Shown here piece by piece: positions 1 to 7,882 of a DNA stretch of 64,000 bases. Position numbers and translations under genes: made by a program. The DNA lies in the NCBI RefSeq assembly GCF_017114995.1, contig NZ_JABXKL010000061.1, positions 1-64,000 on the forward strand, written 5' to 3'. Below the pieces are notes generated by a model, which was given only the letters and a program-made list of their open reading frames with translations, was not told the origin of the DNA and searched no databases. The DNA comes from Nostoc sp. NMS9. GTDB taxonomy: Bacteria > Cyanobacteriota > Cyanobacteriia > Cyanobacteriales > Nostocaceae. The stretch's first letter is position 1, and each line of letters opens with the position of its first letter.

Positions 1-38
1 CTTACGACTTTATTCTTGAAGCCTTATTTGGCGCAGCT

Positions 39-1016
39 TCATAAAGAATTGGTATCAGCATTGGCTGCACGTTCGAAAACAACTTCAAAAGATAAAGGTA
101 AACTACCAGAGGATTTATCATCACTCCAGAGATAGTTTGCTCCTGCGTCAGCCAGATATTTAGCTACATAACTTTTACCTCCAGGCATATACCAAGTTCC
201 TTTAAAATTGAACCCCACAAATACAATTGGACGATTTTTTACAGATTTAGCTTTTTGAGCTACTCGTTCATATTTATTGGCAATTTCACTAAATATTGTT
301 TCTGCTTGCTCGTCTTTATTAAAAAACAGAGCCGTAAATTTTAACCATTCGCTTCTTCCCAGTGGTGTGTCTTCCATATATTCAGAATTTATCGCCACTT
401 TCAAACCCGCCTCTGTGAGTTTAGTATAACTATCAGTTTGGGAATTTCCAGTACCAAAAGTTGTCACAAAGTCAGGATTTAATTCTAGTACTTTCTCTAT
501 ATCCACATTTGAATTATCACCTACTTGTGTTAACTTTCCGGCTTTGATTCTCTCGAATACATCAGGATTATTGACTTGTTTACTATTACTAATACCAATC
601 AGTTTATCAACTACACCTAATTTGGCTAGGTGGGGTAAATGAGTAGTAGATAGAGAAACTATGGAATTAATGGGAACTGTAATTACCCGTGCTTGATTAA
701 ATCCTTTTGGTGTGGGAGTTCCACATTGGACTAAAACATATTGAAACTTTGTGTTGGCATTCTGCCAAGGATTTTTTATCGTGATAATTTTGTAGTGTTT
801 ATGATACTCTACTGCAAAGCCTGTTGTACGAGTAATCTTGATTTTATTAGGAAAGTAATCAGTATTGTGGTCATATTTTTGAATACAGCCGTTATTATTG
901 GTATTTGTAGATGTATTAATTTCTGTACTATGGCAAGCAATAATTAAAGTGGCAATTAAGAAGAATTGGCATAAAAAAATAATGGGTTTTAAGTGATGAT
1001 GATTTACCAATTTCAT
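39..1016 (-). CDS. Substrate-binding lipoprotein of a corrinoid/siderophore ABC transporter, 3' end truncated
   Basis: A 325-residue protein with a lipoprotein signal at its N-terminus: a hydrophobic stretch at about residues 11-27 ends in the lipobox LIIAC. From about residue 110 it has the periplasmic-binding fold of the BtuF/FecB/FhuD class (IVSLSTTHLPHLAKLG, then VEKVLELNPDFVTT-like motifs). By family it would bind a corrinoid, haem or ferric siderophore outside the inner membrane and hand it to an ABC permease; no permease is in the window. Family members usually continue 40-60 residues further, but here the frame ends in a TGA right after ERAANAD, where homologues carry on into a tryptophan-rich strand, so the C-terminus looks truncated. 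It is the last gene of the minus-strand run behind the cobalamin riboswitch at 10850-10976, which favours a corrinoid or metal-complex ligand. The ligand is inferred. Confidence 0.75.
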   Translation of the reverse strand: MKLVNHHHLKPIIFLCQFFLIATLIIACHSTEINTSTNTNNNGCIQKYDHNTDYFPNKIKITRTTGFAVEYHKHYKIITIKNPWQNANTKFQYVLVQCGTPTPKGFNQARVITVPINSIVSLSTTHLPHLAKLGVVDKLIGISNSKQVNNPDVFERIKAGKLTQVGDNSNVDIEKVLELNPDFVTTFGTGNSQTDSYTKLTEAGLKVAINSEYMEDTPLGRSEWLKFTALFFNKDEQAETIFSEIANKYERVAQKAKSVKNRPIVFVGFNFKGTWYMPGGKSYVAKYLADAGANYLWSDDKSSGSLPLSFEVVFERAANADTNSL

Positions 1017-1146
1017 AGGGTTTGAGGAAATAGAATTTTTCTCACACAGAGGCGCAAAGCCGCAGAGAGTTACAAGAGAAGAAAAAAGAAGATGAACTAA
1101 ATAAAATCTGTTTTATGTCTTCGCGTGAGATTTTTAAAAATAGAAG

Positions 1147-1770
1147 TTATACGGAATCTGGTGGATAACAATGTTCAATAACTTTGTTGCCTTTGATTAA
1201 GTGTTCATTGACAATAATTTCAGCTATATTTGAGTTAACACGAGTGTACCAAGTCCTATCATCAGAATAAAATACAACTGGCCCTTGTTGGCAAACTTCC
1301 AAACAGCCAGATGTTCTCACTTCTATGTCTAAACCTGCATTTTCAACTGCTGATTTTAAAGCATCAAATGTGGGTTGCCATTTGCGTGAAGGAAGACAGC
1401 GAGTAGAAGTGCAAACTGAGATATAAGAATGTTTTAGGGGGTTTTTAGTAAACGGTATAGGCTGGTTTCCCAATATATAAATATCTCGTAGTTCCTCATA
1501 AAGAGCTAACTTTGATAAATTCGGCTTACCTTCTGGTAATAAATTCTCACCTAAAGGAACTACCCCAGCAAACATAGAAGCATTGATTGGTTTAGTGAGT
1601 ATATCTGGTGGACTCAGTTTATTAATAGTTGCAATATCTTGTAAAGGCGCTTTACTTTGGAATAAGAGAACTTGGCGTTTTTGCTGGAGATTAGGGGTAA
1701 TGGAAATTGGTGTTTGGGAGGATTGTTCTCCAGCCCTTATTCTCCATTCCACAATTCCCGTTGCGGGCAT
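1147..1770 (-). CDS. Thioredoxin-like 2Fe-2S ferredoxin-domain protein, 5'-truncated
   Basis: The C-terminal 90 residues form a (2Fe-2S) ferredoxin domain of the thioredoxin-like type: CTSTRC, then about 30 residues later SGCLEVCQQGPVVFY. This supplies the usual four cysteines and the GP turn. The N-terminal half is not recognised, but the open frame runs upstream of the first ATG to about 1917. That extension (RLAQLDPQTTRLVIEL and following) resembles a beta-rich AMIN-like segment. The frame is blocked by a TAA at 1918-1920 inside an A-rich tract, and no start codon lies between, so the natural N-terminus has probably been lost. The bases just beyond (about 1921-1945) contain GGGATGCTCCC, a short palindrome whose relative recurs near 39655. 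The gene sits in the riboswitch-led run after the desaturase and may supply electrons; that role is inferred. Confidence 0.65.
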   Translation of the reverse strand: MPATGIVEWRIRAGEQSSQTPISITPNLQQKRQVLLFQSKAPLQDIATINKLSPPDILTKPINASMFAGVVPLGENLLPEGKPNLSKLALYEELRDIYILGNQPIPFTKNPLKHSYISVCTSTRCLPSRKWQPTFDALKSAVENAGLDIEVRTSGCLEVCQQGPVVFYSDDRTWYTRVNSNIAEIIVNEHLIKGNKVIEHCYPPDSV

Positions 1771-1967
1771 TTTTTCAATTGATGATAGTTTTACGACCCA
1801 ATGAGAGTCAGAATCTCTTCTGACTATTACACTTTGGGGAGAGACAGTGTAACCGGGTGCTAATTCAATTACGAGTCGGGTTGTCTGGGGGTCAAGTTGT
1901 GCTAACCGGATTTTTTTTTATTTTTGCCAAATTGGGATGCTCCCGTTGTTTGAAACAACGGTATTCT

Positions 1968-3089
1968 TTACGCCTCGTTAGCTCTCTCTAGGTCGATGGA
2001 TTGTGCAGCTTGACGAAACGATGCTATCGACGTGAGGCGATTGGAGGGACAATCCCACAGAATGTATTTGAAGCAATCAGGAATATCTACCATTCGCAGC
2101 GTTTTTGCACTCCTAAGCAGGTGAACATTTTTATTGTGGCAAGCTTGGAGGTTGTAATTGGGGATTCTGTCGCAAAGATGATGAATGTTATGGTAACCGA
2201 TATCGGCGGAAAACCACTTTAAAACGGTGGGGAACTCCAGATAACTGCTGCCCTTAATTGCGGCTTCGAGATAGTCCCACCCTTGAGTTTTGTGGGCGTA
2301 AGAGCCATCAAAGTTGTGCTGAACAAAGAAGACGCAGATGAGGATTGCCGCAGAACAAGTTAGCGTGATTGAGTAAACGCTCACGAAAAAACCAAATCCA
2401 AGTAAATACCCCAGAAAAATCCAGCTGCCGACTACACAAATGTTGTTGAACAACAGATGCCAAAACTCAGCCGCAGTGTACCAATTTCTAGACTTATGAG
2501 AGGAGATGATTTGAGGTAAATCCATAAAAGGATCTTGCTGCAAGCAAGTCAGTAGATGAGTGATAAAATCATATGTTCCGGCAATCAGGGCGAGTCTTGG
2601 CTTAATCGCAACATAGAAAAAACCTCCCGGAAAGATCATGAATGGGTGCCTCAGTAGTTCATAACGCCTTTGGGCAGATGGACTGAGGCGAGCAAACTCC
2701 TCAGTAGAGAGTAATGCACTAGGACCGCGATAGCGTTGCCAATCACCGTTGGTTTTGTGGTGATAGGCATGTCCTCTTGACCAAGGATATTGAGGGATCG
2801 CGTTGATCACCCCTAGAATAAAACCGATAATTTGATTAACCCTTTTTGAACGAAAGAGTGAATAGTGTCCGCAATCATGCATTAAAGAAAAACAACGCGC
2901 TGAAAACAGCGTCATCAAAACTATAGTAGGTACAAGCAACCAAAAACAAATAGCAGCTGCTTTGTATGCTAAAAACCATAAAACCACATAAGGCACAACC
3001 GTATTCAGGATTTGATAAGTTGCCCGCAAGTCGCTGCTGTTCATGTAAGGAGTCAGGACAAAATCCGACTTTTTCACTGCGGTTTCCAT
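1968..3089 (-). CDS. Membrane fatty-acid-type desaturase
   Basis: A 373-residue integral membrane di-iron enzyme with the three histidine boxes of the desaturase/hydroxylase family: HDCGH near residue 71, HAYHH near 108 and HNIHH near 300. Hydrophobic segments lie at about 30-65, 85-97, 150-170 and 212-260. It has the length and layout of acyl-lipid or carotenoid-type desaturases. The second box sits in a region that differs from DesA/DesB/DesC as I remember them, so the substrate is uncertain. Its start codon overlaps the stop of the upstream radical-SAM gene (TAATG at 3087-3091), implying translational coupling. Being in a biosynthesis-like operon with quinone-type methyltransferase and hydroxylase genes suggests it desaturates or hydroxylates an isoprenoid or acyl chain made there; that is inference. 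Confidence 0.8.
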   Translation of the reverse strand: METAVKKSDFVLTPYMNSSDLRATYQILNTVVPYVVLWFLAYKAAAICFWLLVPTIVLMTLFSARCFSLMHDCGHYSLFRSKRVNQIIGFILGVINAIPQYPWSRGHAYHHKTNGDWQRYRGPSALLSTEEFARLSPSAQRRYELLRHPFMIFPGGFFYVAIKPRLALIAGTYDFITHLLTCLQQDPFMDLPQIISSHKSRNWYTAAEFWHLLFNNICVVGSWIFLGYLLGFGFFVSVYSITLTCSAAILICVFFVQHNFDGSYAHKTQGWDYLEAAIKGSSYLEFPTVLKWFSADIGYHNIHHLCDRIPNYNLQACHNKNVHLLRSAKTLRMVDIPDCFKYILWDCPSNRLTSIASFRQAAQSIDLERANEA

Positions 3090-4750
3090 TAAATAAAACT
3101 TTCTCCTAGCGGCTGAAGTTCTTTTTGGGGTAAGTTGAAATAACTGGTAGCATCAGCCAGATGCTTTATTAGTGTGGATTGTGGTAAAGGTCCTTGCAAG
3201 TGATTCCAAAGTAATACAATATCTGTTGACCAGTTATCATGAACGTAGAAATCTAGGTTAGGTATTTGTCTTTTAAGTTGTTTGAAAGCACGACGATAAC
3301 TGCCCAAGGAGTCGCCATAATTACGGGTAAGTTCCAAAAGGTGGGATAGTCTGCGATCGCCCCTGGATAACAAAGCTTGAATGATTGACCAATTATAACT
3401 TTCCGGTCGAAACTCGATTCCTTGCGGCTTAAGTTGTTTCTGTAAAAGTTGCAACCGCTTTTCTGCTTGCCGATTGACTCCAAACCACTGAAATGGTGTA
3501 TGTGCTTTGGGAACAAAGGTGCTACAGCCAAATGTTAAGCGCAATCCTGGTACAGTTTTTTTCAGAGAGCGCATCATTGCCACAGTTTGTTCTAAATCCT
3601 CTGGTTCTTCACCGGGAATTCCTACCATTCCATAAAGTTTCAAGTTTGTTAATCCACCACCTTTAGCATTAATCGCTGCTTGGATAATTTCATCATTATG
3701 TAATTTCTTGTTGATAATTCTCCGTAAATTCTCTGAACCGCTTTCTACGGCAATTGTGAGCGATCGCGAATCTCGTTTCGCCAAAATTTCTGCTAATTTT
3801 ACTGTTATGGTATTTGTCCGTACTGAGGCAATGCTGAGACGCACATCATCGTACTTTGGCTGATTCAGATGATCTAGTAGTCTTTCAAACTCCGGATGCT
3901 GAGTGACAGAAGCCCCCAATAATCCGATGCGTTTTGTCACTGATAAACCTTTTTCAATCGCTGGAATGAGAGAACCTTCCACACTTGCTATCCTAAAAGG
4001 AAGCGTTAGATAACTTGCCAGACAAAAGCGACACATTTCTGGGCAACTTCTGACAACTTCCACCATATAAATATTTTCCCACGCGGCTTTTTCCGTCACA
4101 ACTGTTGATGTTGAGAGGATATCTCCCCGATAGGTTTGCTTTTGCACTACGGCAGGGATTTCTGTTGAGATTGGTTGAATTGACTTGACAGCGCCGTCTA
4201 ATGTATGATAGCGTACCTCGTACAAACTAGGTACATATATTTCCGGTACTTGTGCAAGTGCTTGCAGTTTAGTTTGTCGAGAGGCATTTCTGACTTCTTT
4301 GTAAACGTCGATAAAATTTCCTAGCAGGTTTTCGCCATCTCCTAGCAAAATGACATCAAAAAAATCTGCGAAAGGTTCGGGGTTAGCAGTGAGTACGGGA
4401 CCGCCACCAAAAACTATGGGATGATGATCACCACGGTAAGCTGCCCTGATAGGAATTTCTAAAGATTCCAATAAATTCAAAATATTGACATAATCCGGTT
4501 CCCAAGACATGGAAAAGCCGAGTATTTCTGGTTCTCGCGGAAGTTGTTCGTGGGTATCGGTAAACAGGCGACTCACCTGCATATCAGAACGCATCGCTAA
4601 AGTTGCCCACACCACTTGATAGCCAAGGCTTGTTATCCCCACCGTGTAATCATTGGGAAAAGCGAAGATGGTGGGGATGGCGTCTGTGTTGGGAGTTGCG
4701 GGGGTAAAAAGCAGGCGTTCGGTAGCGAATACGGATGATGTCACAGGCAT
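3089..4750 (-). CDS. Radical-SAM protein with N-terminal B12-binding-like domain
   Basis: 553 residues. The radical-SAM iron-sulphur motif is CPEMCRFC at about residues 233-240, followed by glycine-rich SAM-binding strands (LLGASVTQHPEFERLL, then SIASVRTNT). The first 190 residues resemble the cobalamin-binding-like domain placed before radical-SAM domains in the TIGR03960-type group: the GITSLGYQ turn, then GFSMSWEPDYVNIL and VFGGGPVLTANPEPFADFFD. The DxHxxG histidine loop that ligates cobalamin in classical B12 domains is not visible, so B12 binding should not be assumed. The gene precedes and overlaps the desaturase gene and follows a small conserved gene by 44 bp. Reaction and substrate are unknown; tailoring of an operon product is the obvious inference. 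Confidence 0.8.
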   Translation of the reverse strand: MPVTSSVFATERLLFTPATPNTDAIPTIFAFPNDYTVGITSLGYQVVWATLAMRSDMQVSRLFTDTHEQLPREPEILGFSMSWEPDYVNILNLLESLEIPIRAAYRGDHHPIVFGGGPVLTANPEPFADFFDVILLGDGENLLGNFIDVYKEVRNASRQTKLQALAQVPEIYVPSLYEVRYHTLDGAVKSIQPISTEIPAVVQKQTYRGDILSTSTVVTEKAAWENIYMVEVVRSCPEMCRFCLASYLTLPFRIASVEGSLIPAIEKGLSVTKRIGLLGASVTQHPEFERLLDHLNQPKYDDVRLSIASVRTNTITVKLAEILAKRDSRSLTIAVESGSENLRRIINKKLHNDEIIQAAINAKGGGLTNLKLYGMVGIPGEEPEDLEQTVAMMRSLKKTVPGLRLTFGCSTFVPKAHTPFQWFGVNRQAEKRLQLLQKQLKPQGIEFRPESYNWSIIQALLSRGDRRLSHLLELTRNYGDSLGSYRRAFKQLKRQIPNLDFYVHDNWSTDIVLLWNHLQGPLPQSTLIKHLADATSYFNLPQKELQPLGESFI

Positions 4751-4794
4751 TTGTGTTGTAACTATACATTATTGTTGATTTTTAGCTCTTTTTT

Positions 4795-5250
4795 TCAGTG
4801 TATTGTTGTTCGTATTGGGAGGGTATACTGAGGTTGAAATTCTGCCCATTCCTTGCATACAGTTTGGTAACATTGCGGTGGTGTGATTGGTAATTTAGTT
4901 AAATAGAAAAACCCAGCTTGATGACCGTACTCCAATAAAAATACAACGTCTTTTTGGGGATTATACTTATCTACATCTTCGAGAATATGAGCATTCATGA
5001 AGTGTCTTTGTAACAGTACGGTATCGGGTGCTGCTAACCAAGCATTTAAGAAAGCTGCAAGATTTTTACGCGGGATAAAATACGCTTTAAATGTTTCGCC
5101 AGCCATACTTAAATGCGGAGAATTGGTACTGCAAATTACGACACCACGTTCTCCTCCTAAATAACCGACCCAAGCGTTGTAACCAATTGCTAATATATTG
5201 GTGGCGATAAAAGCTTGTTGCCAATCTTGGGTGTTTATTTCTAGGGTCAT
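4795..5250 (-). CDS. Small conserved protein of unknown family (paralogue A)
   Basis: 151 residues with no signal peptide or membrane segment. It is a clear paralogue of the gene at 6135-6599. Shared blocks are IGYNAWVGYL/IGYTGWKGFQ, RGVVIC, YNPQKDVVFLL/YNPHQDILLVL, and ITPPQCYQTVCKEWAEFQP/ITPPDCYEQVCKRWSEFEP near the C-terminus. The conserved tryptophans, the CY pair and a second cysteine suggest a compact domain, possibly binding a ligand or partner. A good ribosome-binding site (AAGGAG, about 11 nt upstream) supports the ATG at 5250. It starts 5 bp after the stop of the methyltransferase gene. I do not recognise the family and assign no function; two copies flanking a methyltransferase in one operon suggest a heteromeric complex. 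Confidence 0.75.
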   Translation of the reverse strand: MTLEINTQDWQQAFIATNILAIGYNAWVGYLGGERGVVICSTNSPHLSMAGETFKAYFIPRKNLAAFLNAWLAAPDTVLLQRHFMNAHILEDVDKYNPQKDVVFLLEYGHQAGFFYLTKLPITPPQCYQTVCKEWAEFQPQYTLPIRTTIH

Positions 5251-5255
5251 CTTGA

Positions 5256-6116
5256 TTAAACTCCTTTTGATAACTGCCAGAGTTGAATTTCATAACATAA
5301 ATAGCTCTCAAAAATTGCGCGTGCTGCTAATCCCTCGACAACTAACTTTTCTAGCCAGCGCTTAAATGCCCAACGACCGAGTGAGTATAATGGTAAAAGT
5401 GCGATCGCTACAACATCAGCAATATATTTAACTGTAGTCAGCCCAAAAGTACGGAAGTTATCAACACACAAGTCAATCGTTGGTGCAACTTGAGTGGAGA
5501 TGTCCTCAGTCTTAATTAACTTGAATCCAGCCTGTTCCAACGCCGCCTGTAGTTCGCTGGCGACATGACAATTAGAAAAAATACCTTCTCGGTATTCAGC
5601 ATCGAAACGCATCATGTCTGCAAGCAGCAGGTAGCCACCATTACTCAATAATTGAGCTGCACCCTGAGCCAAATTGTCAACAGCAATATATTGACTGCTT
5701 TCGCTGAATAGAACTAGATCGTAGGAGTTTGATGAGTGAAAATCTTCAAATCTCGTTAAGTAAAAAGGTACTTGACCGTTGGTATTTTGAATAAATCTCT
5801 GTTGCTGAAGTGCGTCAGGTGCTAATCCCTCAACACTGAAACCGCGCTCGCACAAATATCCTGCATTACCTCCAATCCCACAGCCTACGTCAAGCACAGT
5901 TTTTGTCCCCTCTGGGATAAAACTCAAAAGTTTGGCTGCATAGGCAACTTGCGCCACACGCAGACGAGTTAGAGTTAATTCTTCACCCTGAGTAGGTAGA
6001 GGTTCCCAATACCCGTAATGAAGATAGGAGGAATTTGTGAGTCCCATGTAATAATCTATCGCTGCATTTTGGTAGCGAGTTGCTTTGGGAATCTTGCTTG
6101 ATTTTGGCTTGAGCAT
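5256..6116 (-). CDS. Class I SAM-dependent methyltransferase
   Basis: 286 residues. The SAM-binding motif I is VLDVGCGIGGNAGYL at about residues 76-90, the form seen in tocopherol/quinone and sterol-type small-molecule methyltransferases; the acidic loop and later motifs follow (YDLVLFSESSQYI, then LLSNGGYLLLADMMRFD). The C-terminal third is helical and hydrophobic (about 225-250) and may contact membrane. It lies 18 bp after paralogue B and 5 bp before paralogue A, clearly in one transcription unit. The N-terminal TNSSYLHYGYW resembles the YDQW...HLGHYG entry segment of the MPBQ-type enzyme upstream at 9207-10208, so it probably methylates a hydrophobic aromatic or isoprenoid acceptor. Substrate not known. 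Confidence 0.8.
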   Translation of the reverse strand: MLKPKSSKIPKATRYQNAAIDYYMGLTNSSYLHYGYWEPLPTQGEELTLTRLRVAQVAYAAKLLSFIPEGTKTVLDVGCGIGGNAGYLCERGFSVEGLAPDALQQQRFIQNTNGQVPFYLTRFEDFHSSNSYDLVLFSESSQYIAVDNLAQGAAQLLSNGGYLLLADMMRFDAEYREGIFSNCHVASELQAALEQAGFKLIKTEDISTQVAPTIDLCVDNFRTFGLTTVKYIADVVAIALLPLYSLGRWAFKRWLEKLVVEGLAARAIFESYLCYEIQLWQLSKGV

Positions 6117-6134
6117 TGAGGAATAAAGTAAGTT

Positions 6135-6599
6135 TTAGGGCATTAAGCTTGGTTCAAATTCTGACCATCGCTTGCAAACTTGTTCGTAGCAATCGGGTGG
6201 AGTAATTTTTAGTTGGTGTAAAAAATTAACCTCAATCTGAGGTTCAGCCTTTAGCACCAAAAGAATATCTTGATGAGGATTGTATGTTGCGACTGCTGGG
6301 GAAATTGATGAAATCATGGATGAGCAGATTGATTGCGATATGGCTCCACAATCTTGAAACGATCGCAAGTAAAACCCAATCAGATCGGAGGGAAGAAATT
6401 GGAGCGTAAAGGGAACTGTATCAAGACTTGTAATTGTAGGGTGAGTAACTTTAGTATCCACATCACAAATAACAACTCCCCGCCCAAATGACTGAAATCC
6501 CTTCCATCCTGTGTAACCAATTACCAGCAGATTATTATGAATAAAGCTGTTTTGCCAGTAGCCAAAATTTCCTTGCCAAACACTATTGGATGGTCGCAT
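6135..6599 (-). CDS. Small conserved protein of unknown family (paralogue B)
   Basis: About 154 residues when started at the ATG at 6597-6599, which has a very strong Shine-Dalgarno (GGGGGAGGAAG) 4-14 nt upstream. A longer reading from 6656 lacks such a site and would overlap CobW much further. The chosen start overlaps the 3' end of the CobW gene by 17 bp, indicating coupling. It is a paralogue of the protein at 4795-5250, with matching blocks LLVIGYTGWKGF, RGVVIC, YNPHQDILLVL and a C-terminal ITPPDCYEQVC...EFEP. An extra cysteine-containing segment (about 95-115) is not shared. Family and function unknown; conservation of both copies in one operon argues for related, non-identical roles. 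Confidence 0.75.
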   Translation of the reverse strand: MRPSNSVWQGNFGYWQNSFIHNNLLVIGYTGWKGFQSFGRGVVICDVDTKVTHPTITSLDTVPFTLQFLPSDLIGFYLRSFQDCGAISQSICSSMISSISPAVATYNPHQDILLVLKAEPQIEVNFLHQLKITPPDCYEQVCKRWSEFEPSLMP

Positions 6600-7641
6600 T
6601 GACTTCCTCCCCCAACACCAATGATTCAATGTGAACCTGCTCAAGCTCTCGTCCAATCAATACTAATCGCGTTTGACGGGGTTCGTGGGGTTGCCAAAGA
6701 CGATCGTAAAAGTAGTCAAATCGATTACCAACTCCCTGTAATACCAGACGCATGGCTTTGTTTGGAACTGCTACAAATCCCTTAATTCGATAAATTTCTT
6801 GCTGTTGCACCAATGTTTGCAAGCGTTTGACTAGGATAGTCGGCTCAAATGCCTGGTCTAACAGTAGTTGCACTGCATTAATTCCTTCATCATGTTCGTG
6901 GTCTTCTTCAGTATCGTGGTGACTGGGGCGACTATCTAAGTTGTCTTCTACCGCAGCGTTGAAACCGAATAACAAATCGCCACTGATTTTACCATCCTGA
7001 CAAGGAATGACTTTTACACCAGGGGATAAGTTCTGCTTTAGCCAATCCTGTACCCTAACCTGCGTTTGTTCGTCAACGCGATCGCTCTTAGTCAGCAATA
7101 CTAGATCAGCACAAGCCAATTGATCTTCAAACAGTTCCTCAATGGGTGTTTCGTGTTCTAGACTAGAGTCGGCTTGTCGCTGTGCTAAGAGGGCTGCTAA
7201 ATCACCTACATATTGATTAGTTGCCAACGCTTCACAGTCCACCACAGTAATTACGCTGTCAACTGTCGCGCCTGTGCGAATCTCCGGCCAACGAAATGCT
7301 TGCACCAATGGTTTTGGTAATGCTAGTCCAGAGGTTTCAATCAACATACAATCAAGGCGATCGCGTCGCTTCAGTAATTCTTGCATCGCTGGCAGGAATT
7401 CCTCTTGCACCGTACAGCACAGACAACCGTTGGTGAGTTCAACAATATTACTGTTGGAGTCTTCTTCATCGTCACAAACTCGGCAATCACGCAAAAGTTC
7501 CCCATCAATTCCGATTTCCCCAAATTCATTTACCAAAACAGCAATGCGTCGTCCCTCATTGTTTTGCAGTAAATGGCGAATTAACGTCGTTTTGCCTGCG
7601 CCTAGAAATCCTGTAATTACTGTGACGGGAATTTTTTGCAT
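6583..7641 (-). CDS. CobW/COG0523 family GTPase (metal chaperone)
   Basis: 352 residues of the G3E GTPase superfamily. Walker A is GFLGAGKTT at residues 11-19. The family metal site is GCLCCTV (CxCC) near residue 72. The switch and Walker B region is LIETSGLALP near 101, and the guanine-specificity motif LTKSD lies near 184. A short histidine/acidic stretch (HHDTEEDHEHDE, near 240) precedes the CobW C-terminal domain. COG0523 proteins insert or hand over metals such as cobalt or zinc and are often controlled by Zur or by cobalamin riboswitches. Its place in a B12-riboswitch-led operon favours a cobalt/corrin or metal-substitution role, though COG0523 subfamilies cannot be told apart by eye. 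241 bp separate it from the upstream hydroxylase gene, while the downstream gene overlaps it. Confidence 0.88.
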   Translation of the reverse strand: MQKIPVTVITGFLGAGKTTLIRHLLQNNEGRRIAVLVNEFGEIGIDGELLRDCRVCDDEEDSNSNIVELTNGCLCCTVQEEFLPAMQELLKRRDRLDCMLIETSGLALPKPLVQAFRWPEIRTGATVDSVITVVDCEALATNQYVGDLAALLAQRQADSSLEHETPIEELFEDQLACADLVLLTKSDRVDEQTQVRVQDWLKQNLSPGVKVIPCQDGKISGDLLFGFNAAVEDNLDSRPSHHDTEEDHEHDEGINAVQLLLDQAFEPTILVKRLQTLVQQQEIYRIKGFVAVPNKAMRLVLQGVGNRFDYFYDRLWQPHEPRQTRLVLIGRELEQVHIESLVLGEEVNATIQ

Positions 7642-7882
7642 ATAAAGTGTGTTGTTTGTTGATTAATTTTGCTTTTCACAAGAAAGAAGTTTTAACCGCA
7701 GATATCATGCAGTGTTGCTAGTGTTAAAATCCAAATATTTATAACTAGCTGTGCCCAAAACAAAACTTAATTCGTAGTTTTTTTAACGCAAAGGAACGCA
7801 GAGGGAAGCACAGATGGGTGCTGAGGTTTGCCAATTTTAATTCGCTATGAACAGTTAAAGTTGTGTCGGTTAGGTGCAAGCA

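Noticed and set aside
3089-4750. Radical-SAM protein as a proven cobalamin enzyme
   Set aside because: The N-terminal domain lacks a visible DxHxxG motif; only the fold resemblance is claimed.
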